Assembly (NCBI RefSeq): GCF_032917945.1
Contig: NZ_CP136624.1
Span: forward strand, 7,564,001 to 7,628,000
From: Bradyrhizobium sp. sBnM-33
Lineage (GTDB): Bacteria > Pseudomonadota > Alphaproteobacteria > Rhizobiales > Xanthobacteraceae
Direction of reading: 5' to 3'
DNA length: 64,000 nt
Positions 1-8,639 of this stretch are shown piece after piece. How positions within the stretch are numbered: position 1 is the first letter of the stretch; every line of letters starts with the position of its first letter. The translations under genes were made by a program, and so were the position numbers. The notes beneath the pieces are model-generated. The model saw only the letters and a list, made by a program, of their open reading frames with translations, had not been told where the DNA came from and did not search any database.

Positions 1-577
1 ACCCGATCAGCGGATCACATCAAGGCCAGCGGCCAAAGCGGCTGCATTCAAAGGCCGAATACATGGCTGCACCCGAACGCTTCGCTGAAACGTCAGATTC
101 CTCTTGCACCGCGGGCGCCGTCCATACATGGCACCTTTGAGACATGCCCGCCCACCCTGAGAATGTCCGTCGCCGGCATAGACCGGAAGTCGCCGTGGTC
201 CGGCCCGAACCGGACGTCGCGGTCCCTGCGCAACAATCTCTTGGTATCTCCACTACAGCTTCCTTGGCTTGCTGCCCGCAACATTGGATCGAGTCAGCCC
301 CTTATCTCGGACGGTTCGTCGCCCTTTCGACCTGTTAACTGCGGGAAGGCACTCACCACACCCCAGCAAACCTCGGCGATCAGGCCAGTCGTAAGCGACC
401 TCCTTAAGAAAGCCGCAGGAATCGCCGGGGCTCGCGTGGACGTCCGGAGTCGAGAGCTAGATGACTCCCGCTCATATGCCGCGAAGAGGGTTTAAGGCGG
501 CTGCCCCTCTGATTTCGCCAGCTTTTGGATCAAAAATCAGCGCGCCGCGTTGAGTAAGCTAACTCGTCGAGGTGAAA
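1..577. other. Intergenic stretch without a supported gene
   Basis: No open reading frame here shows recognisable protein features, and those present overlap each other in several frames. The only structure seen is a reverse-oriented degenerate copy of the dispersed accessory-region repeat at 129-221. The rest holds nothing I can name. Confidence 0.5.
129..221 (-). repeat. Degenerate copy of the dispersed ~100 bp repeat
   Basis: Read on the minus strand it contains the family landmarks: a segment like accggaccacg-gacttccggtct, a cggacattctcag block, then gcgggcatgtctcaaaggtgcca at the end. It most resembles the copy at 23949-24055. Boundaries are by eye. Confidence 0.5.
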
Positions 578-775
578 ATGATTAGAGATGACGCCTTTAT
601 GCGCCGGGAGACGACGCCGGCCGAGCGACAGGCCCACAAGGCGTTCAGAGAGGTCAGAAATGACCTCACTGATCACGAAAAGGCACAGAAATCTTTCCAC
701 GAAAACCGCGAGCGTCTCAAGGCAGAGCGGCTAGCGCGAGAATCGGAAACGAGGGCTCGATCATCTTCCGATTGA
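578..775 (+). CDS. Small charged hypothetical protein (65 aa)
   Basis: This is a short, highly charged, probably helical soluble protein that begins MIRDDAFMRRETTPAERQ and is rich in Arg, Lys and Glu. Proteins of this look are common as hypothetical genes in Bradyrhizobium, but I know no function. A GTG six bases upstream (572) is possible; the ATG at 578 is preferred because a gaggtg sequence lies at a good distance before it. There are no membrane segments or cysteines. It stands alone, with no close neighbour on the same strand. Confidence 0.6.
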   Translation: MIRDDAFMRRETTPAERQAHKAFREVRNDLTDHEKAQKSFHENRERLKAERLARESETRARSSSD

Positions 776-943
776 TGATTTATCGACAAGCCTGCGCGGT
801 TAACGATCATCACTGCATAATCTACGCAGTTTCTCGGTAACGTACCATGTTGTGCTCCTGCCTTATGGCTACAGGCACCCATAGCAAATCCCACTCTGTG
901 GTAGCGATTAGGAACAGTCGGCGCAGTGCTGGGTTATGCGCCT

Positions 944-1183
944 ATGAAGAAGTTTTTCTTTGACCTAGCCGGAGAGCTTCCGGCCCACGACGTCGTGGGG
1001 CGCCAATGCAAGTCCGGCGAGGAAGCGAAGGACCACGCTCAGTTCATCGCTCATCGCATGAGCACCGAGCGGCCGACTTTCGCAAAGCCAGGGAACTATA
1101 TCTCAGTCCGAGATGAGAGCGGCCGCGAGATATCCGAGGCGCCTATTAAACCGACGATCCGCACTCAAGTTGCGCGTCACTAG
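944..1183 (+). CDS. DUF6894-type small protein
   Basis: The 79-residue product starts MKKFFFDLAGE, matching the F-F-D opening typical of the small DUF6894 family that is abundant in Bradyrhizobium and related genera. Family function is unknown. The middle (EEAKDHAQFIAHRM) looks helical, and a short strand region (YISVRDESGREI) follows, as is usual for the family. A GTG at 926 in the same frame would add six residues; the ATG at 944 fits the family N-terminus better. A broken relative of the same family lies at 28401-28643. Confidence 0.75.
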   Translation: MKKFFFDLAGELPAHDVVGRQCKSGEEAKDHAQFIAHRMSTERPTFAKPGNYISVRDESGREISEAPIKPTIRTQVARH

Positions 1184-1202
1184 TGCCTACTTCGCTTGCT
1201 GA

Positions 1203-1574
1203 ATGAATTCGAAAGTTGGTGACCGAACTAGTCAGATGTACAGAGCTCCGCTTTTCAAACCACATCAGACCAATCGGCGGATGTTCACTTCGTTGATGAT
1301 GTTGGCAGTCGACGCAAATGGCGTAGTTGCGCTGCGGATGATGAAACTGATGCGCGGCGGCAGAAGAGCTCGTCGCGAAGCTGAACTAATGGTCAGCGAA
1401 AAGATACGTGCTGCTTTCGAAGCTACCGCCAGTCTAATGGCTGGTGCTTCGGGTGATGAAATAGTCCATCAATATCGGCGGCATGTAGCGGTAAATGCGA
1501 AGCGGCTGAGCAAGCTTGATTCGGGCCGAAGCCGAAATCGTGCGTTCAAGCGAACGAGGCGCCGACGGAAATAA
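1203..1574 (+). CDS. Hypothetical basic protein (123 aa)
   Basis: This ORF is of plausible size and follows the DUF6894 gene by about 20 bp on the same strand, so the two may be cotranscribed. The product is rich in Arg and ends in a strongly basic tail (KRTRRRRK). The middle contains helical stretches (REAELMVSEKIRAAFEATAS). I recognise no domain. An internal Met at residue 12 is an alternative start. A nucleic-acid-binding role would be a guess from composition only. Confidence 0.5.
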   Translation: MNSKVGDRTSQMYRAPLFKPHQTNRRMFTSLMMLAVDANGVVALRMMKLMRGGRRARREAELMVSEKIRAAFEATASLMAGASGDEIVHQYRRHVAVNAKRLSKLDSGRSRNRAFKRTRRRRK

Positions 1575-1734
1575 CTCAACGGCCTCAGCCAAGACCGCTG
1601 ATGTTCAGCCGCCGCCGCTGGTTCCCCTACTCTTAGGGATGCGGAGCTCATACCCTGGGTCTGGAACGTACAGGATACTGACCCTACACGAATGACCGTC
1701 GTCGTGGTCGACCAATCAATCCTCGGAGTGTCAA

Positions 1735-2238
1735 ATGAGTAAGCGTAAACCGGCAGCGAAGTCAAAGCACAGCCGCCACCCGAAAATAGCCGCTAAGGCC
1801 CAGCGGGTCGCTCAGGCTGTTGTTAGAAGTCCGAAAGGCAGCCGTCTGCCCTCAGTTGGGGCAGCCTCGACTGAATCAGTCCCAGAGCGACACAACGAAC
1901 AAGAGGCTCTCGTGGGTGATTCGACGACAGCCTTTCAACAAGAGGCTCGCCTTGAGCCGGCGACAGCCTTACAAGATGAGCGCAATAACCACCCAACGAA
2001 AGGATCTGGTTTTTCTTCAGCCACGGCAAACGTGCGAGCAATTCAAGCAAAGTTGCTGGAGGTGGCACAAGCCAACATGCAATTTGCTTTTGAGTTCGCT
2101 GAGAGGCTCGCGACGATTAGGTCGCCCCTCGAATTTCTCAGTGTCACTGCAGAATTCACAAGCAAGCGGAGCGCCATGTTCCTGAAGCATTCGAAAGAGA
2201 TCGCTGAATTAAGTATCAGGTGGCGAACAGCCCGATGA
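1735..2238 (+). CDS. Phasin-family protein
   Basis: The 167-residue product has a basic, Ala/Pro/Lys-rich N-terminal third and a C-terminal helical region from about residue 100, with the phasin-like run of Gln, Ala and Phe (LLEVAQANMQFAFEFAERL) followed by SPLEFLSVTAEFTSKRS. This matches the Phasin_2 pattern known from polyhydroxyalkanoate granule proteins, which coat storage granules in the cytoplasm. The basic N-terminal extension resembles that of phasins that also contact DNA, but that is inference. No PHA synthesis genes lie nearby. A minus-strand ORF overlaps its 3' end by 23 bp. Confidence 0.7.
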   Translation: MSKRKPAAKSKHSRHPKIAAKAQRVAQAVVRSPKGSRLPSVGAASTESVPERHNEQEALVGDSTTAFQQEARLEPATALQDERNNHPTKGSGFSSATANVRAIQAKLLEVAQANMQFAFEFAERLATIRSPLEFLSVTAEFTSKRSAMFLKHSKEIAELSIRWRTAR

Positions 2239-2509
2239 GGAATATCCGCTCCATTCGCGCTTTAAGATCAGCCAACCCAATCATCTTACTTTTCGCGCTC
2301 ACGGATACACGTCGCTGCCGGCCGGGCCGCGGATTTGCCTTGGCATGACGGGGGCGGTGATCGTCGCGAATTGCTGAGAACCAAAGCTTTAGTTGTCGCT
2401 TCACCTTCTCGTCGGTCATCACGTTGAGAAGTTCACCCGCCGAACTGTTCGCCGCCTCGTTTTGTCCCTTCGTTGGCGAGGTAAGCTGCCAGTTGGCGGC
2501 CTCTTTCAT
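2216..2509 (-). CDS. Doubtful hypothetical ORF (97 aa)
   Basis: This minus-strand ORF converges on the phasin gene and overlaps its last 23 bp. The product (starting MKEAANWQLTSPTKG) has no recognisable domain; a weakly helical C-terminus (GLADLKARMERIF) is the only visible structure. It may be chance coding. It is listed because it fills the gap between the phasin gene and the chimeric locus at 2.6-3.0 kb. Confidence 0.25.
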   Translation of the reverse strand: MKEAANWQLTSPTKGQNEAANSSAGELLNVMTDEKVKRQLKLWFSAIRDDHRPRHAKANPRPGRQRRVSVSAKSKMIGLADLKARMERIFLIGLFAT

Positions 2510-2581
2510 GGACGCAATTGACCTAGTTTGAAATTAACAGCCGCCTGATTTGAACTTTCGCCCTGTCCTGCCGTCCTACAG

Positions 2582-2995
2582 TTATGGATCGGATTCGGGA
2601 AAAGCAGACGCTAGAAGCCAAACTCGCCAGATGCCGCGAGCTGGCGAAAGAGTTCCCACACGGCTCCACGGCGCAGATGATCCGCGATATGGAAGAAGAA
2701 TTCCGCCAGCAAGATCAGCCGCTTGGGCCGCAGCCGTCCGCACGATCGCGTAGGGATCGCCCATCACGACCATAGGATGGCATCGCACGTCGCGCAATTC
2801 TGACACTGCGCTGATCAATTCCGCAAGCATGCGTTTGCTCTCCCGCGCCTCCATCTCGACGAGACCCTGCGGTTGATCATCATCCACTACATGGATGATG
2901 GCGAGGTCCGCGGCCTCGGCCTGAGCCAATTGGCCAGCTCGACGCAACGCCCGCTGGGACCGTGTGGAAAAATCAGTTGCTGCCAGGATTTTCAT
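2582..2995 (-). pseudogene. 3'-truncated universal stress protein
   Basis: Residues 1-95 are a clear UspA-type domain: MKILAATDFSTRSQRALRRA at the start, an IIHVVDDD strand, and VVMGDPYAIVRTAAAQAADL. A strong ribosome site (aggagcgatcgt) precedes the ATG at 2995. The family's ATP-binding glycine motif and last strand should follow residue 95, but the sequence changes abruptly near 2711 into the reverse complement of another small gene. The C-terminal third of the fold is therefore absent, and the remaining 42 residues are not UspA-like. An intact paralogue lies at 8054-8536. Confidence 0.65.
2584..2775 (+). pseudogene. 3'-truncated small hypothetical gene
   Basis: The first 45 residues (MDRIREKQTLEAKLARCREL onward) resemble a common small helical protein of Bradyrhizobium. 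After about residue 45 (position 2718) the sequence is the complement of a universal stress protein gene read from the other strand, so the natural C-terminus has been lost and the ORF ends in an artificial Arg/Pro-rich tail. The junction falls at about 2711-2718 and also truncates the opposite gene. It may still be expressed as a shortened protein. Confidence 0.5.
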
Positions 2996-3351
2996 ACGAT
3001 CGCTCCTAACGAAGATTGCCGAGGTCTACCCATCAAGAGACGCAGCGCCACCCTGTTGATTGCCCTTCGTATAAGTTGGTCCGTCCGATTCTAGACGCCA
3101 TCTTTCTACGAGACGACAAGACGCGTTGTCGCTCTGCCTTCTTGGCATGGCGTGCAGATTGCCTATGCGGCAGTTTGCACGTGCAGTTGCGCGGCATGTC
3201 GGCTTCGACAACTCGCGACGCCTTTCTGGATTTCGACCATACTACTAGTTTTCTGGTCGTCGTGGCCAAAATGCTCGGCGCCACGACCCGTGCCACGGCG
3301 CTTCAGCAGCGTCTTTGGGCGAGGGTTAGCAACAATCATGAATTGAAATCA

Positions 3352-3368
3352 CAATTAAATTCGTTTGT
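3352..3368 (+). promoter_or_regulatory. Repeated motif caattaaattcgtttgt, copy 1
   Basis: The 17 bp match exactly the sequence at 7324-7340 and nearly that at 12254-12269. It lies 78 bp before the exported-protein gene at 3446. The core aattaaatt is a short palindrome of the kind LysR-type regulators bind, so an operator is possible, but this is inference. Confidence 0.4.
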
Positions 3369-3445
3369 CCGATCCTACCCTTGGTGAAATACAGTCTCTT
3401 AAACCACTCAAGCCAAACGGTGCTGATCCGCCTGAGGAGGCTTCA

Positions 3446-4132
3446 ATGTCACGGAACGAAATACGATACGCCCTCACCGATCGTCGCGAGCTTGTAACCG
3501 TCGGTGCGGCTATCGCAGCGTTGGTGCCGCTCTCCGGAAGTGCCTTCGCGGCCAGCAGACATTCTCACTCCGCCAAAAGAAAGACACGGACTGATAAAAC
3601 GTTCGAGACCGCAGCGGTTCTTCGAGATCTTTGGGTCGGACACATCTTCTGGGTAAGAGAAGTTTCGATAACCACGATCGAAAAGCGCGACGACGCCGCA
3701 AAAATAGCAGAGCAACAAGCCGTCACCAACGCGCGATCGATCGCCGCGACCATCGAACCATTTTACGGAGCAGCCGCGAAGGACACCTTCTTCAAACTCC
3801 TCGCGGGTCACTATGGTGCTGTAAAGGCCTATCTTATGGCGACGGTCGCAAACGACGCTGTCAAGCAAGGCACGGCAACTCAGTCTCTGACGTCGAACGC
3901 CGAGGAGATTGCCGGCTTCTTAAGCAAGGCCAATCCTCATTTGCCGAAGGATGCAGTGAACAACCTTCTTTTGGCCCATGGTGGTCATCACATCCAGCAG
4001 ATCCAAGAATTGAAGGATCGGAAGTATGAAGCCGAGGCTCACACCTGGGAAGAGATGAAAAACCACATCTACCAAATTGCCGATGCTACCGCTGACGCTC
4101 TAGCAAAGCAATTTGCCGGTAGGTTTTCCTGA
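3446..4132 (+). CDS. Exported helical protein of unknown function
   Basis: The ATG at 3446 is chosen over an in-frame start at 3365 because a strong site (gaggagg) sits six bases before it. The 228-residue product begins with a signal segment containing twin arginines (DRRELVTVGAAIAAL, ending SGSAFA), suggesting export, possibly by the Tat route. The mature part is predicted mostly helical, with a tryptophan-rich stretch (LRDLWVGHIFWVREVSI) and a His-rich segment (LLAHGGHHIQQIQEL). Similar helical exported proteins occur in bacteria under misleading enzyme names; I assign no activity. The repeated 17 bp motif upstream suggests shared regulation with the LysR gene at 6439-7290. Confidence 0.7.
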   Translation: MSRNEIRYALTDRRELVTVGAAIAALVPLSGSAFAASRHSHSAKRKTRTDKTFETAAVLRDLWVGHIFWVREVSITTIEKRDDAAKIAEQQAVTNARSIAATIEPFYGAAAKDTFFKLLAGHYGAVKAYLMATVANDAVKQGTATQSLTSNAEEIAGFLSKANPHLPKDAVNNLLLAHGGHHIQQIQELKDRKYEAEAHTWEEMKNHIYQIADATADALAKQFAGRFS

Positions 4133-4458
4133 TCTTCGGCACAGACGATCTGTGCGAGCGTGGAAGTGAAATACGGTTCGTCGCCGTGATCACCTCTTGT
4201 CAGGGCACGAACTGAGGGCATCTGAGCGCCAGAATTGACTTTTCTGATTTCATGATTAGCTCGTGGGTATGACGATGTCTAAAGCGCACCACTTACAATC
4301 TTGCGCGGGCCTGCTGCAAGCTGGCAGGTAGCCCGGGCGGCTTACGCCGGCCGGGACAGTTCTATCCAATTTCCAATGCCTCCTACTCGATCCGCCGGTA
4401 CGCGTGCGCTGTACGCCTGCCGGGGCGGAACGGTCGTAGCTCGCGCGAAAGAGGAGTG

Positions 4459-4593
4459 ATGATATCAATGTTGTTAATGTTAACAGCGACTGTCCTGATT
4501 TTATGGCTAATCCTCGTCTTGTTTTTTGACCCCGATGGATTTGGCGCGGAGAGACCTCGTCGGAATCACAGCAGGCGAAGTCCAAAGCGCTGA
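4459..4593 (+). CDS. Small single-span membrane protein (44 aa)
   Basis: Translation gives MISMLLMLTATVLILWLILV followed by a short polar, basic tail ending in RRSPKR. The first 22 residues form one hydrophobic span. A gaggag sequence at 4451-4456 is too near the first ATG and better placed for the ATG at 4468, which would give 41 residues. It sits in an otherwise empty 650 bp gap between the exported protein and the first Rnk-like gene. Function unknown; many such short membrane proteins are stress related, which is only a general analogy. Confidence 0.45.
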   Translation: MISMLLMLTATVLILWLILVLFFDPDGFGAERPRRNHSRRSPKR

Positions 4594-4786
4594 CTGCTGA
4601 TCGTCGGACCAACGCTCGACAAGCCATTAGCCGGTAGCAAACACCAGACGCCGCACAGGTCGCCCGGTGAGAGCAGACCGCCTCAAGGAAGATGAAGGAA
4701 CAGGATGAATCCGCTACTGCCGTCCGACCGTCAATGCTTATGCAGCACGAACGGCGACATGGCGAGCATGGATTGGGGAGATTGAG

Positions 4787-5215
4787 ATGACGACTGAGAA
4801 GACAGTCACCACGTCGAGGAGCTACGTCAAGCCTGCGATCATCCTCTCGGCAAAGGACTACAATCGGCTTTCCACGCTTGCACATGCGGCACGGAACAGG
4901 CTGCCTGATCTGGCGTCTGAGTTGGCCGAGGAGATCGGCCGCGCGCACGTGCTGAGCCGGAACGAAATAGCGGACCACTTCGTGGGTATGAACGACGACG
5001 TCGAATTTCGCGATGATACAGCGGGACGTGTCCGCCAGGTCACGCTCGTCTATCCTGACGAAGCTGACATCTCACAAGGGAAGATTTCCGTGATGACCCC
5101 GGTCGGAACAGCCCTAATTGGCCTGCGGACCGGACACTCGATCACGTGGAAAACGCCCCTCGGAGAGACGCGGCAACTTACCGTAGTCTCGGTCCGCAAG
5201 CTCCATTGGCGCTGA
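4787..5215 (+). CDS. Rnk/GreA-like protein, copy 1
   Basis: The 142-residue product ends in the C-terminal GreA/GreB-type domain found in Rnk (regulator of nucleoside diphosphate kinase): VEFRDDTAGRVRQVTLVYP, then SVMTPVGTALIGLRTGHSI. The N-terminal half is a short helical segment, as in Rnk, rather than the long coiled coil of GreA, so action in the RNA polymerase secondary channel by the GreA mechanism is not expected. A ggggag site precedes the ATG. It is followed by a paralogue at 5452 on the same strand; a third is at 11231. Confidence 0.8.
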   Translation: MTTEKTVTTSRSYVKPAIILSAKDYNRLSTLAHAARNRLPDLASELAEEIGRAHVLSRNEIADHFVGMNDDVEFRDDTAGRVRQVTLVYPDEADISQGKISVMTPVGTALIGLRTGHSITWKTPLGETRQLTVVSVRKLHWR

Positions 5216-5451
5216 CGCGATGCCTTCCGTGCGACGTTGTAAACTCGTCGCACGGAAGCTGTGGATGCATAGCCTGGCCGAGTGCATTGAGGTTGGCTTC
5301 GCGGCCAATCTGAACGCTTTCTGATCGTCGATCAACCTGCCGGTCTCGAGGATCGCATCAACTGTTTTGATCCTGAGGCGCAATTTTTTTCGCTTGCAGA
5401 AAGTGAATGGTAAGCGAGAATTGCGTGGCGGATATGAAAGGAGTCTGGAAA

Positions 5452-5925
5452 ATGGATACCCCCGACTACCATCATCCCGTGAGACTTCCCCCGGTCATTA
5501 TCTCAGAGGCGGATCGAGAGAAGCTGTATGCTGTTGCCACCTCCGCGCTGACGCATGGTCGCATGGCGCCGGCTGCCTCAAACCTATTACGGGAGATCTA
5601 TCGAGCGACAGTAGTCCCTAATGATCACCTTCCAGCGAATGTTGTGGGTATCAACTCATATGTAGATGTGCGCGACAACGTCGCCGGCGCGAACAGGCGA
5701 ATAGTCCTCGTCCTACCAGACGGAGCGTCCACGCAACCGAACGCGGTTTCGGTACTGAGCCCGCTAGGAGCAGCCTTGATTGGACTATCGGAAGGCTCCT
5801 CGATCGAATGGTGTACCGCAAGCGGAGATCGACGCAGTGTAACTGTCCTTCGTTCCACGCCGAGCGCGGCCAGGTCGCCAACGCTCGCCGATATGCAAGT
5901 AGCGCAACTCGAAAGGCCCATGTGA
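5452..5925 (+). CDS. Rnk/GreA-like protein, copy 2
   Basis: The start at 5452 (MDTPDYHHPVRLPPV) is preferred to an in-frame start at 5407 because aaaggag lies nine bases before it. The product of 157 residues shows the same layout as its neighbour: a helical N-terminal segment from about residue 20 and a GreA/Rnk C-terminal domain with SVLSPLGAALIGLSEGSSI. A 30-residue C-terminal tail is extra. It lies about 235 bp after copy 1. Divergence between copies is large, so this is an old duplication or separate acquisition. Confidence 0.75.
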   Translation: MDTPDYHHPVRLPPVIISEADREKLYAVATSALTHGRMAPAASNLLREIYRATVVPNDHLPANVVGINSYVDVRDNVAGANRRIVLVLPDGASTQPNAVSVLSPLGAALIGLSEGSSIEWCTASGDRRSVTVLRSTPSAARSPTLADMQVAQLERPM

Positions 5926-5973
5926 GGTAAATGCCGGCAACAGATGGTGTTGACCCGACCCGCGAGGCTACCC

Positions 5974-6378
5974 ATGGAAGACCGGCTCTTGGCTGAGAGA
6001 ATTGTCGATCAACTTTCCGATGCCGTCATCTACGCGAACCGATCGGGCGAAATTGTCCGATGGAATCGCGCTTCGATCGGTCTGTTTGGCTTCGTCCCGG
6101 AGGAAGCACTCGGCCGAAGTCTCGACCTGATCATTCCGGAGCATCTGCGCGCTGCGCACTGGAGCGGCTTCAACGCGGCGATGACAAAGGGCGTAATGAA
6201 GCGTCAAGGCCGTCCGACGCTGACCCGGGCGCTGCACAAAAGCGGACGCAAACTCTACGTCGAGATGACCTTCGCTGTCGTCAAAGGCGACGAAAGCGAA
6301 GTGTTGGGTTCGGTCGCCATGGCACGCGACGTCACGGACCGCGTCGAGCGAGAGCGTTCCGCAGCCCGCACGACCTGA
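5974..6378 (+). CDS. Stand-alone PAS-domain protein
   Basis: The 134-residue product is almost entirely one PAS domain: residues about 5-60 give the start (QLSDAVIYANRSGEIVRWN, then ASIGLFGFVPEEALGRSL), and the end has the PAC-like segment SEVLGSVAMARDVTDRV. The usual effector domain (kinase, GGDEF) is missing, so it may act as a sensor that partners another protein. An in-frame start ten codons upstream (5944) is possible. The gene converges on the LysR gene at 6439, with a gap of 60 bp. Confidence 0.8.
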   Translation: MEDRLLAERIVDQLSDAVIYANRSGEIVRWNRASIGLFGFVPEEALGRSLDLIIPEHLRAAHWSGFNAAMTKGVMKRQGRPTLTRALHKSGRKLYVEMTFAVVKGDESEVLGSVAMARDVTDRVERERSAARTT

Positions 6379-6438
6379 GAGGAACGGTAGCCATGCTACG
6401 CGTTGCGTCTGGAATGGTCGCCGACACGTTCGGCCTCC

Positions 6439-7290
6439 TCACTCCTTCGCTTCAGCCGTCGAGACTTCCCGTAGCGCCGCTAACGCTGAAGCAAGTGTAG
6501 CTTCATCAACATTTGCAGAATGAACGGCGTAAATCGGAAACGAAAACTTAGGCGCTCCAGGCACGACGTGGAGTTCTCCAGATATCAGGTGCGGTTTCAC
6601 AGCGTGCATTCTGAAATACCCGGCTCCTCCTTCTAAAAGGACGTAATTGAGAGCCAAAGGGCCAAGATTTGTCACGAGAGTTGGCGTAATCTCGGGAAAA
6701 GCTACGTCGTGGTGAAGAGAAAATTCCTGTCCCCATTCAACAAGAATATATCGCGAAGTATCCAATGAATCTGCCTTTGGATCCGTCGTCACCAGGACAA
6801 GCTCCTCTTCCATTATCAGATCGATCTTAAGTCCTGGCCGGTGTTGAGGCGCATACATTATTGCGATATCGACCATCCCCGCGGCTACGTGAGTGATTAG
6901 ATCCTGTGGGACGTCAACATGTACGCGAAGAGCAATGTCCGAGTGTGAGCGTCGCATCCGCCGAACCCAATTGAGCAAGAGAGGCTGCCACAGGCTGACC
7001 TCGCTACCCACCGTAAGGACCGCGCGATGTCCGGCGGGCACGGCCACTTGCTGGCGCGCGCGCTGCCAGAGTTGCACAAAGCTTGGTGCGAAACGTAGGA
7101 ATTGCTCTCCGGCTGGAGTCAGAGACGCTCCGGCTTTGTTCCGGATAAAAAGAGGGCGCCCAAGCTGTTGCTCAAGCAAGCGTACCCGAGCGCTGACGGT
7201 CGTTTGACCGACATGCAGTCGGTCGGCAGCCTTGATGAAGCTCCCTGTCGAGACGATCTCCAGAAACGTCCGGGCCAGTTCGATGTCCAT
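6439..7290 (-). CDS. LysR-family transcriptional regulator
   Basis: A full-length (283 aa) LysR-type regulator. The winged-helix DNA-binding part is at residues 1-60 (MDIELARTFLEIVSTGSFIK, then AADRLHVGQTTVSARVRLLE) and the periplasmic-binding-like effector domain occupies about 90-280. The effector ligand cannot be read from sequence. The 17 bp motif at 7324-7340 lies 34 bp before its start codon and recurs before the exported-protein gene at 3446, so self-regulation and a small regulon are plausible but untested. Confidence 0.9.
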   Translation of the reverse strand: MDIELARTFLEIVSTGSFIKAADRLHVGQTTVSARVRLLEQQLGRPLFIRNKAGASLTPAGEQFLRFAPSFVQLWQRARQQVAVPAGHRAVLTVGSEVSLWQPLLLNWVRRMRRSHSDIALRVHVDVPQDLITHVAAGMVDIAIMYAPQHRPGLKIDLIMEEELVLVTTDPKADSLDTSRYILVEWGQEFSLHHDVAFPEITPTLVTNLGPLALNYVLLEGGAGYFRMHAVKPHLISGELHVVPGAPKFSFPIYAVHSANVDEATLASALAALREVSTAEAKE

Positions 7291-7323
7291 GACCTATCTA
7301 ACATGAAAAATGCACTCAAGCGT

Positions 7324-7340
7324 CAATTAAATTCGTTTGT
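7324..7340 (+). promoter_or_regulatory. Repeated motif caattaaattcgtttgt, copy 2
   Basis: This copy is identical over 17 bp to the one at 3352-3368 and sits in the upstream region of the minus-strand LysR gene. LysR regulators commonly bind upstream of their own gene, which makes it a candidate operator. Confidence 0.45.
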
Positions 7341-7471
7341 ATGCTACATCGCTGGGTGAGAAGGTTGACCGTCAGAAGCCGTTGGTCGAGCGAGCGCGCC
7401 CCTGAGGAACGGATGCTTTCCCTGATGGCTCAGCTCGCCTATTTGGGGACAGAACGGAAAGGGCGCCACCC

Positions 7472-7741
7472 ATGCGAAGCCTTAGCCTTGGCCAGATCGC
7501 TCTTATCGTCGTTTTGACGGCCTTGCTGATGCTCACGGGCTTTTGGGCTACGTCGGTATGGAACGCGACTGGCGACGCCGTGATGGATAAGCATGGCTGG
7601 ATCGCCCTTGGTCTCGGAACCTTCTTTTCGCTCCTCGTCGGGTGCGGATTGATGGCCCTGATGTTCTTCAGCAGCCGCAGCGGTCACGACGACGCAGCCG
7701 ATCCGTTCAGGACAAGGCGGGAGGAGCCGCCCGCCGAGTAG
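7472..7741 (+). CDS. Small two-span membrane protein (89 aa)
   Basis: Two hydrophobic spans are visible, at about residues 8-27 (IALIVVLTALLMLTGFWAT) and 45-66 (ALGLGTFFSLLVGCGLMALM), followed by a polar tail. A gaaagg site precedes the ATG. I recognise no family. The spans, and the charged tail after the second one, argue for a true inner-membrane protein. Confidence 0.55.
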   Translation: MRSLSLGQIALIVVLTALLMLTGFWATSVWNATGDAVMDKHGWIALGLGTFFSLLVGCGLMALMFFSSRSGHDDAADPFRTRREEPPAE

Positions 7742-7803
7742 CCTCCCGGTTTTGCTGATCAATGACAGCCCTCAGCGTCAGCCAACAGGGCCATCACCCG
7801 TCG

Positions 7804-7914
7804 TCACGTCGCCGCACTACCCAAATGGTCGATTATGGCCGGCATGACCGTGAAGAAGACCATGACTAGGCGTATGACTACGAACGCGTTGCCCATATCG
7901 CCCATATCCAGCAT
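7804..7914 (-). CDS. Possible small membrane protein (36 aa)
   Basis: The frame reads MLDMGDMGNAFVVIRLVMVF and continues through FTVMPAIIDHL to a TGA. One hydrophobic stretch is present. A gagcggg sequence lies just before the ATG but is a weak ribosome site. Support is composition only, so this could be chance. Confidence 0.3.
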   Translation of the reverse strand: MLDMGDMGNAFVVIRLVMVFFTVMPAIIDHLGSAAT

Positions 7915-8053
7915 CCCGCTCGATCCAATTTGACCCCACTGCTTTGAGGTACTCCCGGAATTACTGACGTCGAAAACGGTGCTGCGTCGTTCAGACGTCT
8001 CACCGTCGTACCACCAACGCGCCGAATAACTGGGCCTTCCAGCGTGAGGTTCA

Positions 8054-8536
8054 TCATCTTTTCCCCCGCTCCTTCAGTTGCGGAATCGGCGTGACGTTAC
8101 TCGCTCCTTGCTCGGACTTTACGGCGACGAGCAGGCTGCACGGAGGTTGATGCAAGATCGATTCGCCTACTGAGCCGTTCAACCAGCGCGCAAGCGTCCC
8201 TTGATCCCGATGGCCAACGACGATCAAATCCGCGTCTATCTCTCTTGCGGACAGAATTATCTGTTCCGCTGGCTTGCCGTATTTGAGTTCGCTGGTTGCA
8301 GTGCATCCAGCGCGTCGCAAACGTTTCACCCCCTCATCAAGTACGGTCTGGATTACAAAACGCTGATTGTCGGGAATGAACGGCATTGCCTCGACGACAA
8401 GCATGCTTTCCGACGGGTCGATGATCGCGAGAAGATGAACCGTCGCACCACATGCTGATGCCAAGCTCTCGGCTTGAACCAGAGCTTCGCGGCCGTCAGG
8501 TGAGCCGTCGAATGCCAGCAGACTCTTCTGGTACAT
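8054..8536 (-). CDS. Universal stress protein (UspA family)
   Basis: The 160-residue product is a complete single-domain UspA protein: MYQKSLLAFDGSPDGREALV at the start, an LLAIIDPSE strand, and a C-terminal ADLIVVGHRDQGTLARWLNG followed by GSVGESILHQPPCSLLVAV, which resembles the family's nucleotide-binding glycine segment. The ATG at 8536 is chosen because it opens the domain and follows gagaggaaac; the longer frame to 8638 adds a segment with no similarity. Such proteins are cytoplasmic and help survival under stress. It stands alone. Confidence 0.88.
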   Translation of the reverse strand: MYQKSLLAFDGSPDGREALVQAESLASACGATVHLLAIIDPSESMLVVEAMPFIPDNQRFVIQTVLDEGVKRLRRAGCTATSELKYGKPAEQIILSAREIDADLIVVGHRDQGTLARWLNGSVGESILHQPPCSLLVAVKSEQGASNVTPIPQLKERGKR

Positions 8537-8639
8537 GCGAGTTTCCTCTCTCTTACGTTTGAAGCAGATGGTTGCGCCCTCTGCCACGGCACCGGCGGCC
8601 ACTGCGACGGATACCGGATATGATCGGGCATCCGGCATC

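Noticed and set aside
911..935. GGAAC-N16-GGTT near the DUF6894 gene
   Set aside because: The -10 part has GGTT instead of CGTT and the site overlaps the start region, so it was not called a promoter.
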